Shown here: in pieces, positions 51,366 through 58,368 of the stretch
Layout of the letters: each line of letters begins with the position of its first letter
Numbering within the stretch: the stretch's first letter is position 1
Origin: Alteromonadaceae bacterium
GTDB lineage: Bacteria; Pseudomonadota; Gammaproteobacteria; Enterobacterales; Alteromonadaceae
Reading direction: 5' to 3'
Length of the DNA: 64,000 nt
NCBI GenBank assembly: GCA_014872785.1
Contig: WKFJ01000043.1
Span: forward strand, 1-64,000
Made by a program: the position numbers and the translations under genes
The notes under the pieces: model-generated
What the model saw: only the letters and a program-made list of their open reading frames with translations
Databases searched by the model: none
What the model was told of the DNA's origin: nothing

Positions 51366-51394
51366 ATATTAATGATGTTAGATGGGCTTGTAAA
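51366..51394 (-). promoter_or_regulatory. sigma-70 promoter of tRNA-Ser
   Basis: On the minus strand TTTACA (51389-51394), 17 bp and TAATAT (51366-51371) precede the GC-rich discriminator GCGCTCC. This is the expected stringent-type tRNA promoter, 14 bp from the tRNA 5' end. Confidence 0.78.
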
Positions 51395-51579
51395 GGTTTA
51401 ATTTTTATTACATTGATCGTTTGCTTTAACTTTGAACAAATTGTCTATTAATTAGCTTTTTATGAGGAAAAGAACTAAAAAAGGGTAATATAAATAGCCA
51501 ATAATTCTAATCTTGCACGAGATACCGCGCATACTGAAATAAAGAGCTGATTAATTATTAACCTGTAGTGGAGGTATCT

Positions 51580-51990
51580 ATGCAACAACTCACCACTGTA
51601 GCGCGATTTGGTCTGTTAATTTTCTTCTTGGTGTTTGCTATTCCCAAGTTTTTAAGTCACGAGTTATCGGTATTTATCTTTACTCAGTTAGATGTAGAGC
51701 CATGGGGGCGTTATCTAACGGGTTTGATTGAAATCATTATTGCGGTGTTGTTATTACGAGAAGCAACGTTATTGTTTGGCTTGCTATTGGGTTTAATTAC
51801 CATTGTTTCGGCACTTATTGTTCATTTTACTGTGATAGGAATTGTAATTAGCAACCCAGCTAACACCATTAATGACGAAGCAAGTACATTTATTTCGGCT
51901 GTAACCATTTTTGTCTTGTTGGTTTTAAACCTTGTGTTAAATCGAAAAGGCTTGCAAAAACAAATCGAAAAGTGGTTTGTAAAAGCTTAA
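51580..51990 (+). CDS. DoxX-like small membrane protein
   Basis: This 136-residue protein has four hydrophobic spans and the DoxX-family opening (RFGLLIFFLVFAIPKFLS). The conserved segment RYLTGLIEIIIAVLLL follows. The ATG at 51580 follows GGAGGT with good spacing; a GTG at 51568 is inside the ribosome site. DoxX proteins are quinone-linked or redox-related membrane proteins of uncertain role. It is not in an operon. Confidence 0.75.
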   Translation: MQQLTTVARFGLLIFFLVFAIPKFLSHELSVFIFTQLDVEPWGRYLTGLIEIIIAVLLLREATLLFGLLLGLITIVSALIVHFTVIGIVISNPANTINDEASTFISAVTIFVLLVLNLVLNRKGLQKQIEKWFVKA

Positions 51991-52115
51991 TGAGAGCTGG
52001 GAGGAGAGCCTTCTGAAGGCTTAATGAGAATGCTTCTTAATCGTTATTGATGACTAACGTTTTTCAATCAGACTTTTTTAGAATATTTAACGCTTATATT
52101 CAAATTATTAGATAT

Positions 52116-52138
52116 AAAAAAGGGAGCAAATTGCTCCC
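52116..52138 (-). terminator. intrinsic terminator of the small regulator gene
   Basis: GGGAGCAA (52122-52129) pairs with TTGCTCCC (52131-52138). On the minus strand T residues follow. It ends the 52160-52417 gene. Confidence 0.75.
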
Positions 52139-52159
52139 AAATCAGTGTCTCAATATTCT

Positions 52160-52417
52160 TTATTCTGCAGCGGCAGACATCAAATCGATTTCTTGTTGAT
52201 TGTCACTGCGATCTACATACATTTTAATCAGGTCTGCTGGCTTAAAGCCGCATGCTGTGGCCATTGCAAGGTATTGGTTCATGCTTGGCGCACCCACGTT
52301 CTTTTCCCAGTTTTCGTATGTTTTACGCGTCTTAACGCTGGCAAATTCAGCCATTTGAACGGTTGTTTTACCTGCTTTTAAGCGCATTCTTCTTAAGTCT
52401 GTACCTGTGATAATCAT
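52160..52417 (-). CDS. small helix-turn-helix regulator
   Basis: This 85-residue protein has an XRE-type helix-turn-helix over about residues 5-60 (GTDLRRMRLKAGKTTVQMAEF, then KTRKTYENWEKN). The order of helices resembles phage and plasmid repressors of the Cro/CI fold. It is divergent from a second small DNA-binding protein across 160 bp. The tail (QQEIDLMSAAAE) is short. It probably controls that divergent region. Confidence 0.7.
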   Translation of the reverse strand: MIITGTDLRRMRLKAGKTTVQMAEFASVKTRKTYENWEKNVGAPSMNQYLAMATACGFKPADLIKMYVDRSDNQQEIDLMSAAAE

Positions 52418-52481
52418 ACTTTTTACCTATTTAAAAAATTGTTTAGTTAGAGCTATACTGTTACGGAAAATTAATTACACG

Positions 52482-52568
52482 GTGAAAATTATCACTCTGT
52501 CGGGGGAAAAATTTCCGCAGAGCAAAAAAAACAATAAAAAACCGTTATACTTTGGTCTAATCGGGGGA
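52482..52568. promoter_or_regulatory. operator-like motifs between divergent regulators
   Basis: GTGA-AAATTA-TCAC (52482-52495) is an inverted repeat. The 8-bp motif TCGGGGGA occurs at 52500-52507 and again at 52561-52568, 61 bp apart. A -10-like TATACT is at 52546-52551. These lie between the two divergent starts and fit binding sites for one or both regulators. Confidence 0.4.
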
Positions 52569-52577
52569 TGTATTTAG

Positions 52578-52841
52578 ATGACTGAAGATCAAGCGTTACG
52601 AGCTGCTTTAGCTTATGAGCTTAAAACATTAGTTGATGAGTCTGGTAAGACTTATAAAGAAGTTTACGAACACCTTGGGGTAGATCGTAAAACATTTTAT
52701 AACTACTTAAATGGTGTGACTGACGTAAAAGCCATTCACGAACGTAAAATTAAATCTTTCTGCGGCAAAGGTTCTGTTAAAGAACTCGCCAGAGAGCAGC
52801 TCAACGGCTGGATAGCCTCTATAAGACGCGCCTTCGAGTAA
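52578..52841 (+). CDS. small helix-turn-helix DNA-binding protein
   Basis: This 87-residue protein reads TEDQALRAALAYELKTLVD then a helix-turn-helix YKEVYEHLGVDRKTFYNYLNG near residues 27-47. It ends with a basic/aromatic tail (NGWIASIRRAFE). No other domain is seen. The ATG at 52578 follows a GGGGGA site. It is divergent from the 85-residue regulator and precedes a terminator, so it is a one-gene transcript. The Cro/CI-like layout suggests a prophage or island switch remnant, but no phage genes are near. Confidence 0.7.
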   Translation: MTEDQALRAALAYELKTLVDESGKTYKEVYEHLGVDRKTFYNYLNGVTDVKAIHERKIKSFCGKGSVKELAREQLNGWIASIRRAFE

Positions 52842-52868
52842 CATACAACGAACGGCCACACTGACGAG

Positions 52869-52897
52869 ACACTGGTTTCCCTGCACCAGTGTTTTGT
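52869..52897 (+). terminator. intrinsic terminator of the 87-residue regulator
   Basis: ACACTGGT (52869-52876) pairs with ACCAGTGT (52885-52892) around an 8-nt loop, followed by TTTGTTGTT. Confidence 0.75.
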
Positions 52898-53151
52898 TGT
52901 TCATAAAGATGACACATTTGTCATTTTTGTCACAAACGCCTAGAAAATATTTATTCTAAAATGATAATGTTGTCGCTAAAAACTAGCTAATGCTAGTGCT
53001 AACGACGATAATTTATCCTTATTAATCAAATGTTAATCAGTTAATCACTTCGGTTAAAAAATATTTTATTTTAATTAATAACTAAGAGAAGATACTTAAA
53101 GATTTATTATAGTGATCTTGGTTAGCTCTGTTATTGTGGCTTTGATTACAT

Positions 53152-53177
53152 AAGGATACTTAAATATCCTTGTTTTT
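53152..53177 (+). terminator. terminator/attenuator-like hairpin before membrane protein B
   Basis: AAGGATA (53152-53158) pairs with TATCCTT (53165-53171) around CTTAAA, followed by GTTTTTG. It lies 74-100 bp upstream of the next gene, in its expected leader, so it may attenuate that transcript or end something upstream. Confidence 0.45.
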
Positions 53178-53244
53178 GTTGATATGAAAGGTAAGACTAA
53201 GCCTAACGTGTCCGAAGGGGTTCTTCCCACTGACAAAGGTCGAT

Positions 53245-53856
53245 TTGTTTAAAGTTAATATGTTCAAGTATGTATTTTTTGTTTTTGCAGCTTTTATTTC
53301 TGCCACTCAATTGGCGGAAACGCGGTTGTTAGACGTTATATTTGTCGCATGTGGAATTTTTGCTTTTCTGTCAAATCGTTATGAGCCCAACATATATAGC
53401 TTACTTATAATATTGATCTGTATAAGGGCATTAGAGATATTAATTTGGATTGTCGTGGGAACACATGGCAACAACGCTTACATAGTATTTCCAACACATG
53501 TTGTATTAGATTCAATAGCGTTATATGCGATTAGCGTAAGAAATAAGGTTCTAGCGAAGTGGGAGTTTAAATTAACAGGTGAGATAACCCCACACAAATA
53601 TGTTTTCACAAATGCTGACTATATTTTGTCAGTTATCTATAAATGTTACTTACTAGCTGCAGTTTTGGCGTTAGGAGAACATATTATTCGCCACTTAGAC
53701 GACTTTGGCTTACCCTCAGAATGGTCTGTTCCAGACCTTCTCTACATACATTCTGCATATGCACCTATTAAACTTACTTTAAACATGCTTGAGTATGTCG
53801 CAATTTTATCGACTGCGCATAGAATCATGCAGTCAGAGCGATATGTTCATGCGTAA
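53245..53856 (+). CDS. polytopic membrane protein B of unknown family (paralogue of 46.3 kb gene)
   Basis: This 203-residue (or 198-residue) protein has about five hydrophobic spans and is a full-length paralogue of the gene at 46316-46924. Shared blocks include RLLDVIFVACG, ITPHKYVFTNADYILSVIYK, RHLDDFGLPSEWSVPDLL and a SERYVHA end. The start may be TTG at 53245, 5 bp after AAAGG, or ATG at 53260. It is followed 105 bp later by a small exported peptide. The family is unknown to me; strict conservation of TPHKYV.TNADY in both copies suggests a functional core. Confidence 0.68.
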   Translation: MFKVNMFKYVFFVFAAFISATQLAETRLLDVIFVACGIFAFLSNRYEPNIYSLLIILICIRALEILIWIVVGTHGNNAYIVFPTHVVLDSIALYAISVRNKVLAKWEFKLTGEITPHKYVFTNADYILSVIYKCYLLAAVLALGEHIIRHLDDFGLPSEWSVPDLLYIHSAYAPIKLTLNMLEYVAILSTAHRIMQSERYVHA

Positions 53857-53910
53857 ATAATCGCATAAAAATAGACCAATTTAATTTCATACTTTAGTAT
53901 GGTTGTGGGT

Positions 53911-53934
53911 GGGGAAAAAAAACCCCTCTTTTCT
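53911..53934 (+). terminator. weak G/C-clamp hairpin between membrane protein B and the peptide gene
   Basis: GGGG (53911-53914) and CCCC (53923-53926) flank eight A residues, followed by TCTTTTCTT. The short stem suggests partial termination, with read-through into the 57-residue peptide gene. Confidence 0.35.
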
Positions 53935-53961
53935 TAAAGCATTATATTAAAGGGTATCATT

Positions 53962-54135
53962 ATGAAATTACGTAACGTTTTGGCGGCTGTTTCTTTTTCT
54001 TTGGTTCTTTCTTCTGTTCCTGTTAAAGCTCATGCATTCGATATGCAATCACTAATTAATTGGTGTAGCGATGTATTGTTTACGTCTAGAACTGGTACTA
54101 AAACACCTGATCCAAAAGACGAAAACAACGGCTAA
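53962..54135 (+). CDS. 57-residue exported peptide of unknown function
   Basis: This small gene has a good ribosome site (AAAGGG, 7 bp before ATG at 53962). It encodes a 57-residue precursor with a clear signal peptide: basic start MKLRN, hydrophobic core VLAAVSFSLVLSSVP, and a cleavage motif AHA near residue 25. The mature part is about 32 residues, with one cysteine, a tryptophan, and a charged Pro/Asp/Lys/Asn tail ending TPDPKDENNG. It follows membrane protein B in the same direction. I do not recognise the family. The signal peptide makes it unlikely to be a random frame. Confidence 0.7.
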   Translation: MKLRNVLAAVSFSLVLSSVPVKAHAFDMQSLINWCSDVLFTSRTGTKTPDPKDENNG

Positions 54136-54166
54136 TAGAAAACTATTAACAACGACTATGCCTTAT

Positions 54167-54391
54167 CTACTTAACAGCCAAGTCCTTGCCGGTCAGCATA
54201 AAGTCTCTAAAGGACTTGCCAAGCTGGATGCGCTGTTTAGATTTCTCCCAAGCGCGAGTGGTGGCACCTTTAATAATAATGGTCATCGGTAGCGAAAAAA
54301 CAAAATCGGCAATAGCTTCAGCAGCTAATGCAATAAAGGTGTAGTGGTGTTTACATTGTTGAAGAAGAGTAAGTCCGTGTTGTGTTGACAT
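54167..54391 (-). CDS. hypothetical 74-residue protein
   Basis: This frame runs convergent to the exported-peptide gene with 31 bp between stops. It encodes 74 residues with a hydrophobic central stretch (YTFIALAAEAIADFVFSLPMTIII, in two parts) and a basic C-terminal half (RAWEKSKQRIQLGKSFRDF). GGACC lies a few bases before the ATG. It may be a one-span membrane peptide. Composition is plausible for a real gene, but there is no recognised family; a competing plus-strand frame at 54071 looks like noise. Confidence 0.45.
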   Translation of the reverse strand: MSTQHGLTLLQQCKHHYTFIALAAEAIADFVFSLPMTIIIKGATTRAWEKSKQRIQLGKSFRDFMLTGKDLAVK

Positions 54392-54452
54392 GGGCGGTCC
54401 ATTTGCGTCTTGTGTTTAGCAAGATACTAGCAAAGCTTTAACGAGAATCGTA

Positions 54453-54484
54453 ATACCAAAGGGGAATAATATCCCCTTTGGTAT
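54453..54484. repeat. REP-like 13-bp-arm palindrome
   Basis: ATACCAAAGGGGA (54453-54465) and TCCCCTTTGGTAT (54472-54484) form a perfect 13-bp stem with a 6-nt loop. No strong T tract follows. It lies between genes and resembles the palindromic intergenic repeats common in Alteromonadales. Confidence 0.6.
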
Positions 54485-54673
54485 AAGATTTCATTCTTTA
54501 AACTGAGGAATTAAGTCCCCAATTGTCATTTATAGTACACATAGGGCAATAAAAATACCTGTATTGCAAAATTCCTAATTAGGATAAAGCGCTCACACAA
54601 TTCCGACATTGCATTCATTCACGGCTAAAGGTAGGGTTATTTTGCAATTTGGAAGAGGCCTTTGTTGTTTTTT

Positions 54674-54859
54674 ATGTCGGATAAAGTAAAACCTTGTCGT
54701 TGTGGTAGCAAAGCGACTCAACCTAAAGTAAGCCCCACTTGTGAAGATCGCTGGACAATTAAATGTACGAGCAAGCGCTGTTCAGCAAAAAATTGCGGGC
54801 AGGGGCTTAAAGACACGATAGAGGGATGGAATCGCCTTGCGAGCGGTTTCTACCGTTAA
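54674..54859 (+). CDS. Lar-like small zinc-ribbon protein
   Basis: This 61-residue (from ATG at 54674) basic, cysteine-rich protein reads KPCRCGSKATQPKVSP, then WTIKCTSKRCSAKNCGQG, then the ending DTIEGWNRLASGFYR. The Cys pairs plus a final EGWNR motif are the layout of restriction-alleviation (Lar)-type and phage zinc-ribbon proteins. GGAAGAGG at 54651-54658 is better spaced from a TTG at 54665, which would add three residues. Function is not established; a phage or anti-restriction origin is a guess. Confidence 0.6.
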   Translation: MSDKVKPCRCGSKATQPKVSPTCEDRWTIKCTSKRCSAKNCGQGLKDTIEGWNRLASGFYR

Positions 54860-55242
54860 TATTTTTTTGTGGAAGCAATTACGCTAATCGTAATTTGCGC
54901 GTTACACCCTTATTCAATCTGTACCAATAAAAGTGTCATTTGCGTCAAATGTGGATTTATTGTCTACTTATATGCCTGTGCCGTAAGCATCAAACTGAAA
55001 AATCATATACTGCGAAAAATAGTTCTCTTAACTTTGCAGTCATCACCCAATTGCGATTATAGTAGGCATTGAAAAACGCGTGTGAATTGGGCTGCTTTTG
55101 TGCGTCAAAATTCAATTGGGTTGCAGAAAGGTTTTAGGTGATTTTGCTTGCGTTTTAAAACGATTGGATTAAATTCCTAGATTACAATAATAAAAGATAC
55201 GGTTCTGAATCTCAGAACCCGTTAGTTAAGTGGAGCATTTGC
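54860..55242. other. 383-bp gene-free region upstream of uvrY
   Basis: No convincing gene is present. It must carry the uvrY promoter. A perfect 8-bp-arm hairpin, GGTTCTGA-ATC-TCAGAACC (55201-55219), lies 12 bp before the uvrY ribosome site and could influence its translation. Two similar words (ATTGGGCTGC, ATTGGGTTGC) lie near 55088 and 55126. Confidence 0.5.
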
Positions 55243-55887
55243 TTGATTAAACTTCTCTTGGTTGATGACCACGATTTGGTCAGAACTGGTATACGGCGTA
55301 TTCTTGATGATGTTGAAGGATTCAATGTAATAGGAGAAGCGGAAAGTGGTGAATCGGCGATTAAAATTTGCCGAAAAACACCACCCGACATTGTGCTTAT
55401 GGATATGAGCATGCCCGGGATTGGCGGTCTTGAAGCGACAAAACAAATTCTTCGTATAAGCGAAGACATTCGCGTAGTAGCGCTTTCAGTGCATAAAGAA
55501 AATCCTTTCCCCGCAAAAGTAATGCAAATGGGTGCCTTTGGTTATCTAACGAAGGATGCTGCACCTCAGGAAATGATCCGTGCTATTCAAAAAGTGGCGG
55601 TAGGGCAAAAGTACATTGCGCCTGAAATCGCACAGCAAATAGCGCTTGGTCAGTTAGATTTAAACGAAGAAGACCCGTTTAAGTCGCTATCTGAACGTGA
55701 GCTACAAATTATGATAATGATTACCAAGGGTACTAAAGTGCCTGAAATTGCTGAGCAACTTAACATCAGCGCTAAAACGGTAAACACTTATCGCTATCGT
55801 ATGTTCGAAAAACTGAATGTAACTTCGGATGTTGAATTGACTCATTTGGTGTTACGTCACAACTTAATTAAAACTGAAAATATGTAA
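55243..55887 (+). CDS. uvrY: response regulator UvrY/GacA family
   Basis: This is the BarA/GacS-partner response regulator that drives CsrA-sequestering small RNAs. The 214-residue protein has a receiver domain with acidic pocket VDDHD near residue 8, phospho-aspartate in VLMDMSMPG near residue 54 and lysine in YLTKDAAPQEM. A C-terminal LuxR/FixJ helix-turn-helix (LSERELQIMIM, then VPEIAEQLNISAKTVNTYRYR) follows. The start is TTG at 55243, 7 bp after GGAG. It overlaps uvrC by one base, the conserved order. Confidence 0.95.
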   Translation: MIKLLLVDDHDLVRTGIRRILDDVEGFNVIGEAESGESAIKICRKTPPDIVLMDMSMPGIGGLEATKQILRISEDIRVVALSVHKENPFPAKVMQMGAFGYLTKDAAPQEMIRAIQKVAVGQKYIAPEIAQQIALGQLDLNEEDPFKSLSERELQIMIMITKGTKVPEIAEQLNISAKTVNTYRYRMFEKLNVTSDVELTHLVLRHNLIKTENM

Positions 55888-57728
55888 TGTCAGAGCAAAC
55901 TGCTTCTGAGCCTGTTCCTTTCGATTCTCAGTCTTTTCTCAAAAACCTAACCCAACAGCCTGGCGTTTACAGAATGTATAACGCCAGTGATGATGTTATT
56001 TACGTAGGTAAAGCGAAGAACCTAAAACGTCGCGTTAGCAGTTATTTCAACAAAAACGTAGACAGTGTAAAGACGCGTTCGTTAGTTAAACAAATCGCCA
56101 ATATGGATGTAACGGTTACCCATAGTGAAACCGAAGCCTTCATATTAGAAAACAACTTTATTAAGAAATATCGCCCGCGTTACAACGTGTTGTTGCGCGA
56201 CGATAAGTCATACCCCTATATCATGTTGACTGATCATCAACATCCGCGGTTGGGCTTTCACCGAGGCTCACGCAAACAAAAAGCCGAATATTTTGGCCCG
56301 TACCCCAGCGCCTGGGCGGTTCGTGAAAGCCTGCGCTTAATGCAAAAGATTTTTCCGGTTCGTCAGTGTGAAGACAACTACTACCGAGCCCGCTCTCGTC
56401 CTTGTTTGCAGTATCAGTTAAAAAGATGTTCGGCACCGTGTGTCGAGGGTTTTGTTAGCGACGGTGAATATCAGCAGCAAGTTAATATGGCGCGCTTATT
56501 CTTAAAAGGTAAAAGTAAAGACGTAATCGCGACACTGGCAGACAAAATGGAGCAGGCCAGTAGCCAACTCGATTTTGAACGAGCTGCCATATATCGAGAC
56601 CAAATTGCCGCGCTAAACAAGGTGCAAGAGCAACAGTGGGTTACCGGCGATCAAGAAGAAATGGATGTGTTTGGCCTCGCATACCGCAATGGGCTTGCCT
56701 GCATTCAAGGCTTCTTTATTCGCGATAACAAGTTATTGGGCAACAAGAGTTTTACTCCTAAGGTTCCTGCAAACAGTGAGCTGGAAGAGGTATTGCAGTC
56801 TTTTATTATGCAGTACTACTTGTCTGGCAATAAGAGTATTCCACAGCAAATAGTGTTACCCGCTAAGCTGGCTGACAAAGATTCTGTCGAAGCGGTACTG
56901 TCTGAAGAAGCAGGGAAAAAAGTGCAGCTATTTCAAGGTGCGCGGGAAGAGAAAAAGCGTTATTTGGAGCTGGCAAACACCAATGCAGAAAATACCTTGC
57001 TGTCGTTGCAGTCTCAGCAAAAGTCGATGCTGTCTCGCTATCAGGCATTAGAGGCGGTACTCGATTTACAGCACCCCATTCAGCGCATGGAGTGTTTTGA
57101 TATTTCCCACACATCTGGACAACAAACGGTCGCGTCATGCGTAGTGTTTAACAGAGAAGGCCCATATAAGAACGATTACCGCACTTATAATATCGAAGGT
57201 ATTACACCGGGTGATGACTATGCCGCAATGGCGCAAGCGCTCAAGCGACGTTACAAGCCGGGTGCCGATGTAGATAAGATTCCTGATATTTTGTTCATAG
57301 ATGGCGGTAAGGGACAGCTGGCACAAGCGGAAGCACAATTCGATAATTGGCAAGAAGAAAAGATGCCCCTGTTAATTGGTGTCGCTAAAGGGACAACGCG
57401 AAAACCAGGGCTTGAAACACTCATTTTAGCGGGTAGTCACGACACGATACCCTTGCCATCTGATTCAGAAGCCTTACATCTCATTCAACACATTCGCGAT
57501 GAGTCTCACCGATTTGCCATCGCTGGGCATCGAAACCGCCGCCAAAAGATAAAAACTAAGTCAAAATTAGAAGATATTCCATGGGTAGGTGCGAAGAGAC
57601 GCCAAACCCTGTTAAAATACCTGGGTGGTATGCAAGAAGTATTGAATGCAAGTGTTGAGAAATTGGCCAGTGTGCCGGGAATTAGCGCTGAACTTGCCGA
57701 TAAAATTCACGATTATCTGCATAATTGA
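55887..57728 (+). CDS. uvrC: excinuclease ABC subunit C
   Basis: UvrC makes both incisions in nucleotide-excision repair. The 613-residue protein has an N-terminal GIY-YIG domain (QPGVYRMYNASDDVIYVGKAKNLKRRV, in two adjoining parts) and a UVR/UvrB-binding helix pair (MEQASSQLDFERAAIYRDQI, near 205-225). The RNase H-like half has CFDISHTSGQQ and DILFIDGGKGQL. Two C-terminal helix-hairpin-helix motifs follow, ending ADKIHDYLHN. It lies between uvrY and pgsA as in E. coli. Confidence 0.97.
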   Translation: MSEQTASEPVPFDSQSFLKNLTQQPGVYRMYNASDDVIYVGKAKNLKRRVSSYFNKNVDSVKTRSLVKQIANMDVTVTHSETEAFILENNFIKKYRPRYNVLLRDDKSYPYIMLTDHQHPRLGFHRGSRKQKAEYFGPYPSAWAVRESLRLMQKIFPVRQCEDNYYRARSRPCLQYQLKRCSAPCVEGFVSDGEYQQQVNMARLFLKGKSKDVIATLADKMEQASSQLDFERAAIYRDQIAALNKVQEQQWVTGDQEEMDVFGLAYRNGLACIQGFFIRDNKLLGNKSFTPKVPANSELEEVLQSFIMQYYLSGNKSIPQQIVLPAKLADKDSVEAVLSEEAGKKVQLFQGAREEKKRYLELANTNAENTLLSLQSQQKSMLSRYQALEAVLDLQHPIQRMECFDISHTSGQQTVASCVVFNREGPYKNDYRTYNIEGITPGDDYAAMAQALKRRYKPGADVDKIPDILFIDGGKGQLAQAEAQFDNWQEEKMPLLIGVAKGTTRKPGLETLILAGSHDTIPLPSDSEALHLIQHIRDESHRFAIAGHRNRRQKIKTKSKLEDIPWVGAKRRQTLLKYLGGMQEVLNASVEKLASVPGISAELADKIHDYLHN

Positions 57729-57761
57729 TAAAAATTAAAGTATAAGAAGACAAGCAGCAAG

Positions 57762-58310
57762 ATGTACACAATCCCCAATTTATTGACTTTTTTTAGAATG
57801 CTGCTGATCCCAGTTTTTGTGACTGTCTATTATTTAGACTGGAAATGGGCACACCAAGCCGGCGCATTTATTTTTTGGTTAGCAGCCATAACCGATTATT
57901 TTGACGGGCACTTAGCAAGGCGTTTAAACCAAACTTCAAAGCTGGGTGCATTTATGGATCCGGTTGCCGATAAGTTAATTGTTGCTGCGGCGCTACTAAT
58001 GATCACTCACACCTACAATTCCGTCTGGATCACTATCCCAGCCATAATACTGATGGCTCGAGAGATTTTTGTATCCTCGCTTCGCGAGTGGATGGCAAAA
58101 CACAACGAGTCGGATACGGTAAAGGTATCTTTTTGGGGTAAGGCAAAAACCATGGCGCAAATGTTAGCGCTGATTGGTTTATTGTCGGAACTTGAAGTTC
58201 TGTATTGGGTGACTTTAGGTAAAATTTTGCTTTACATCTCTGCTATTTTGTCGGTTTATTCTATGGCGCAATACCTTTCCGCAGCCTGGGTACACTTGAA
58301 AAAGCGTTAA
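57762..58310 (+). CDS. pgsA: CDP-diacylglycerol-glycerol-3-phosphate 3-phosphatidyltransferase
   Basis: PgsA makes phosphatidylglycerol phosphate at the inner membrane. The 182-residue protein has four to five spans and the full CDP-alcohol phosphotransferase motif: DYFDGHLAR, then 12 residues later GAFMDPVADK, giving the two-metal aspartates. It opens MYTIPNLLTFFRMLLIPVF, the usual start. It lies 33 bp after uvrC. In E. coli glyW-cysT-leuZ follow pgsA; here those tRNAs come later and on the other strand. Confidence 0.96.
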   Translation: MYTIPNLLTFFRMLLIPVFVTVYYLDWKWAHQAGAFIFWLAAITDYFDGHLARRLNQTSKLGAFMDPVADKLIVAAALLMITHTYNSVWITIPAIILMAREIFVSSLREWMAKHNESDTVKVSFWGKAKTMAQMLALIGLLSELEVLYWVTLGKILLYISAILSVYSMAQYLSAAWVHLKKR

Positions 58311-58368
58311 AAAACAATATAAAAACAACAATTACTTACCACTAGCCAGCATAAAACCATAAGCCTTA

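Larger units (their letters stand above)
52842..53244. other. 403-bp gene-free region upstream of membrane protein B
   Basis: It contains the terminator of the upstream gene (52869-52895), then AT-rich DNA, then a second hairpin with a T tract at 53152-53177. The 10-bp word GATACTTAAA occurs at 53091-53100 and again at 53155-53164. A 22-codon frame opens at 53184 and closes at 53252, overlapping the next gene; its status is uncertain. Confidence 0.5.

Noticed and set aside
51107..51367. Minus-strand frame of 86 codons across tRNA-Ser and repeat copy 2
   Set aside because: It reads through the tRNA, its terminator and the repeat; the matching frame at 50865-51056 is only the other repeat copy. 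Structural DNA explains both.
52160..52841. Divergent regulators as a toxin-antitoxin pair
   Set aside because: TA pairs are normally co-directional; both products look like DNA-binding proteins with no toxin fold.
54071..54292. 73-codon plus-strand frame overlapping the exported-peptide gene
   Set aside because: It overlaps a better-supported gene in another frame and has no ribosome site or domain.
54869..55072. 67-codon plus-strand frame upstream of uvrY
   Set aside because: No ribosome site, irregular composition and no family; probably chance in AT-rich intergenic DNA.
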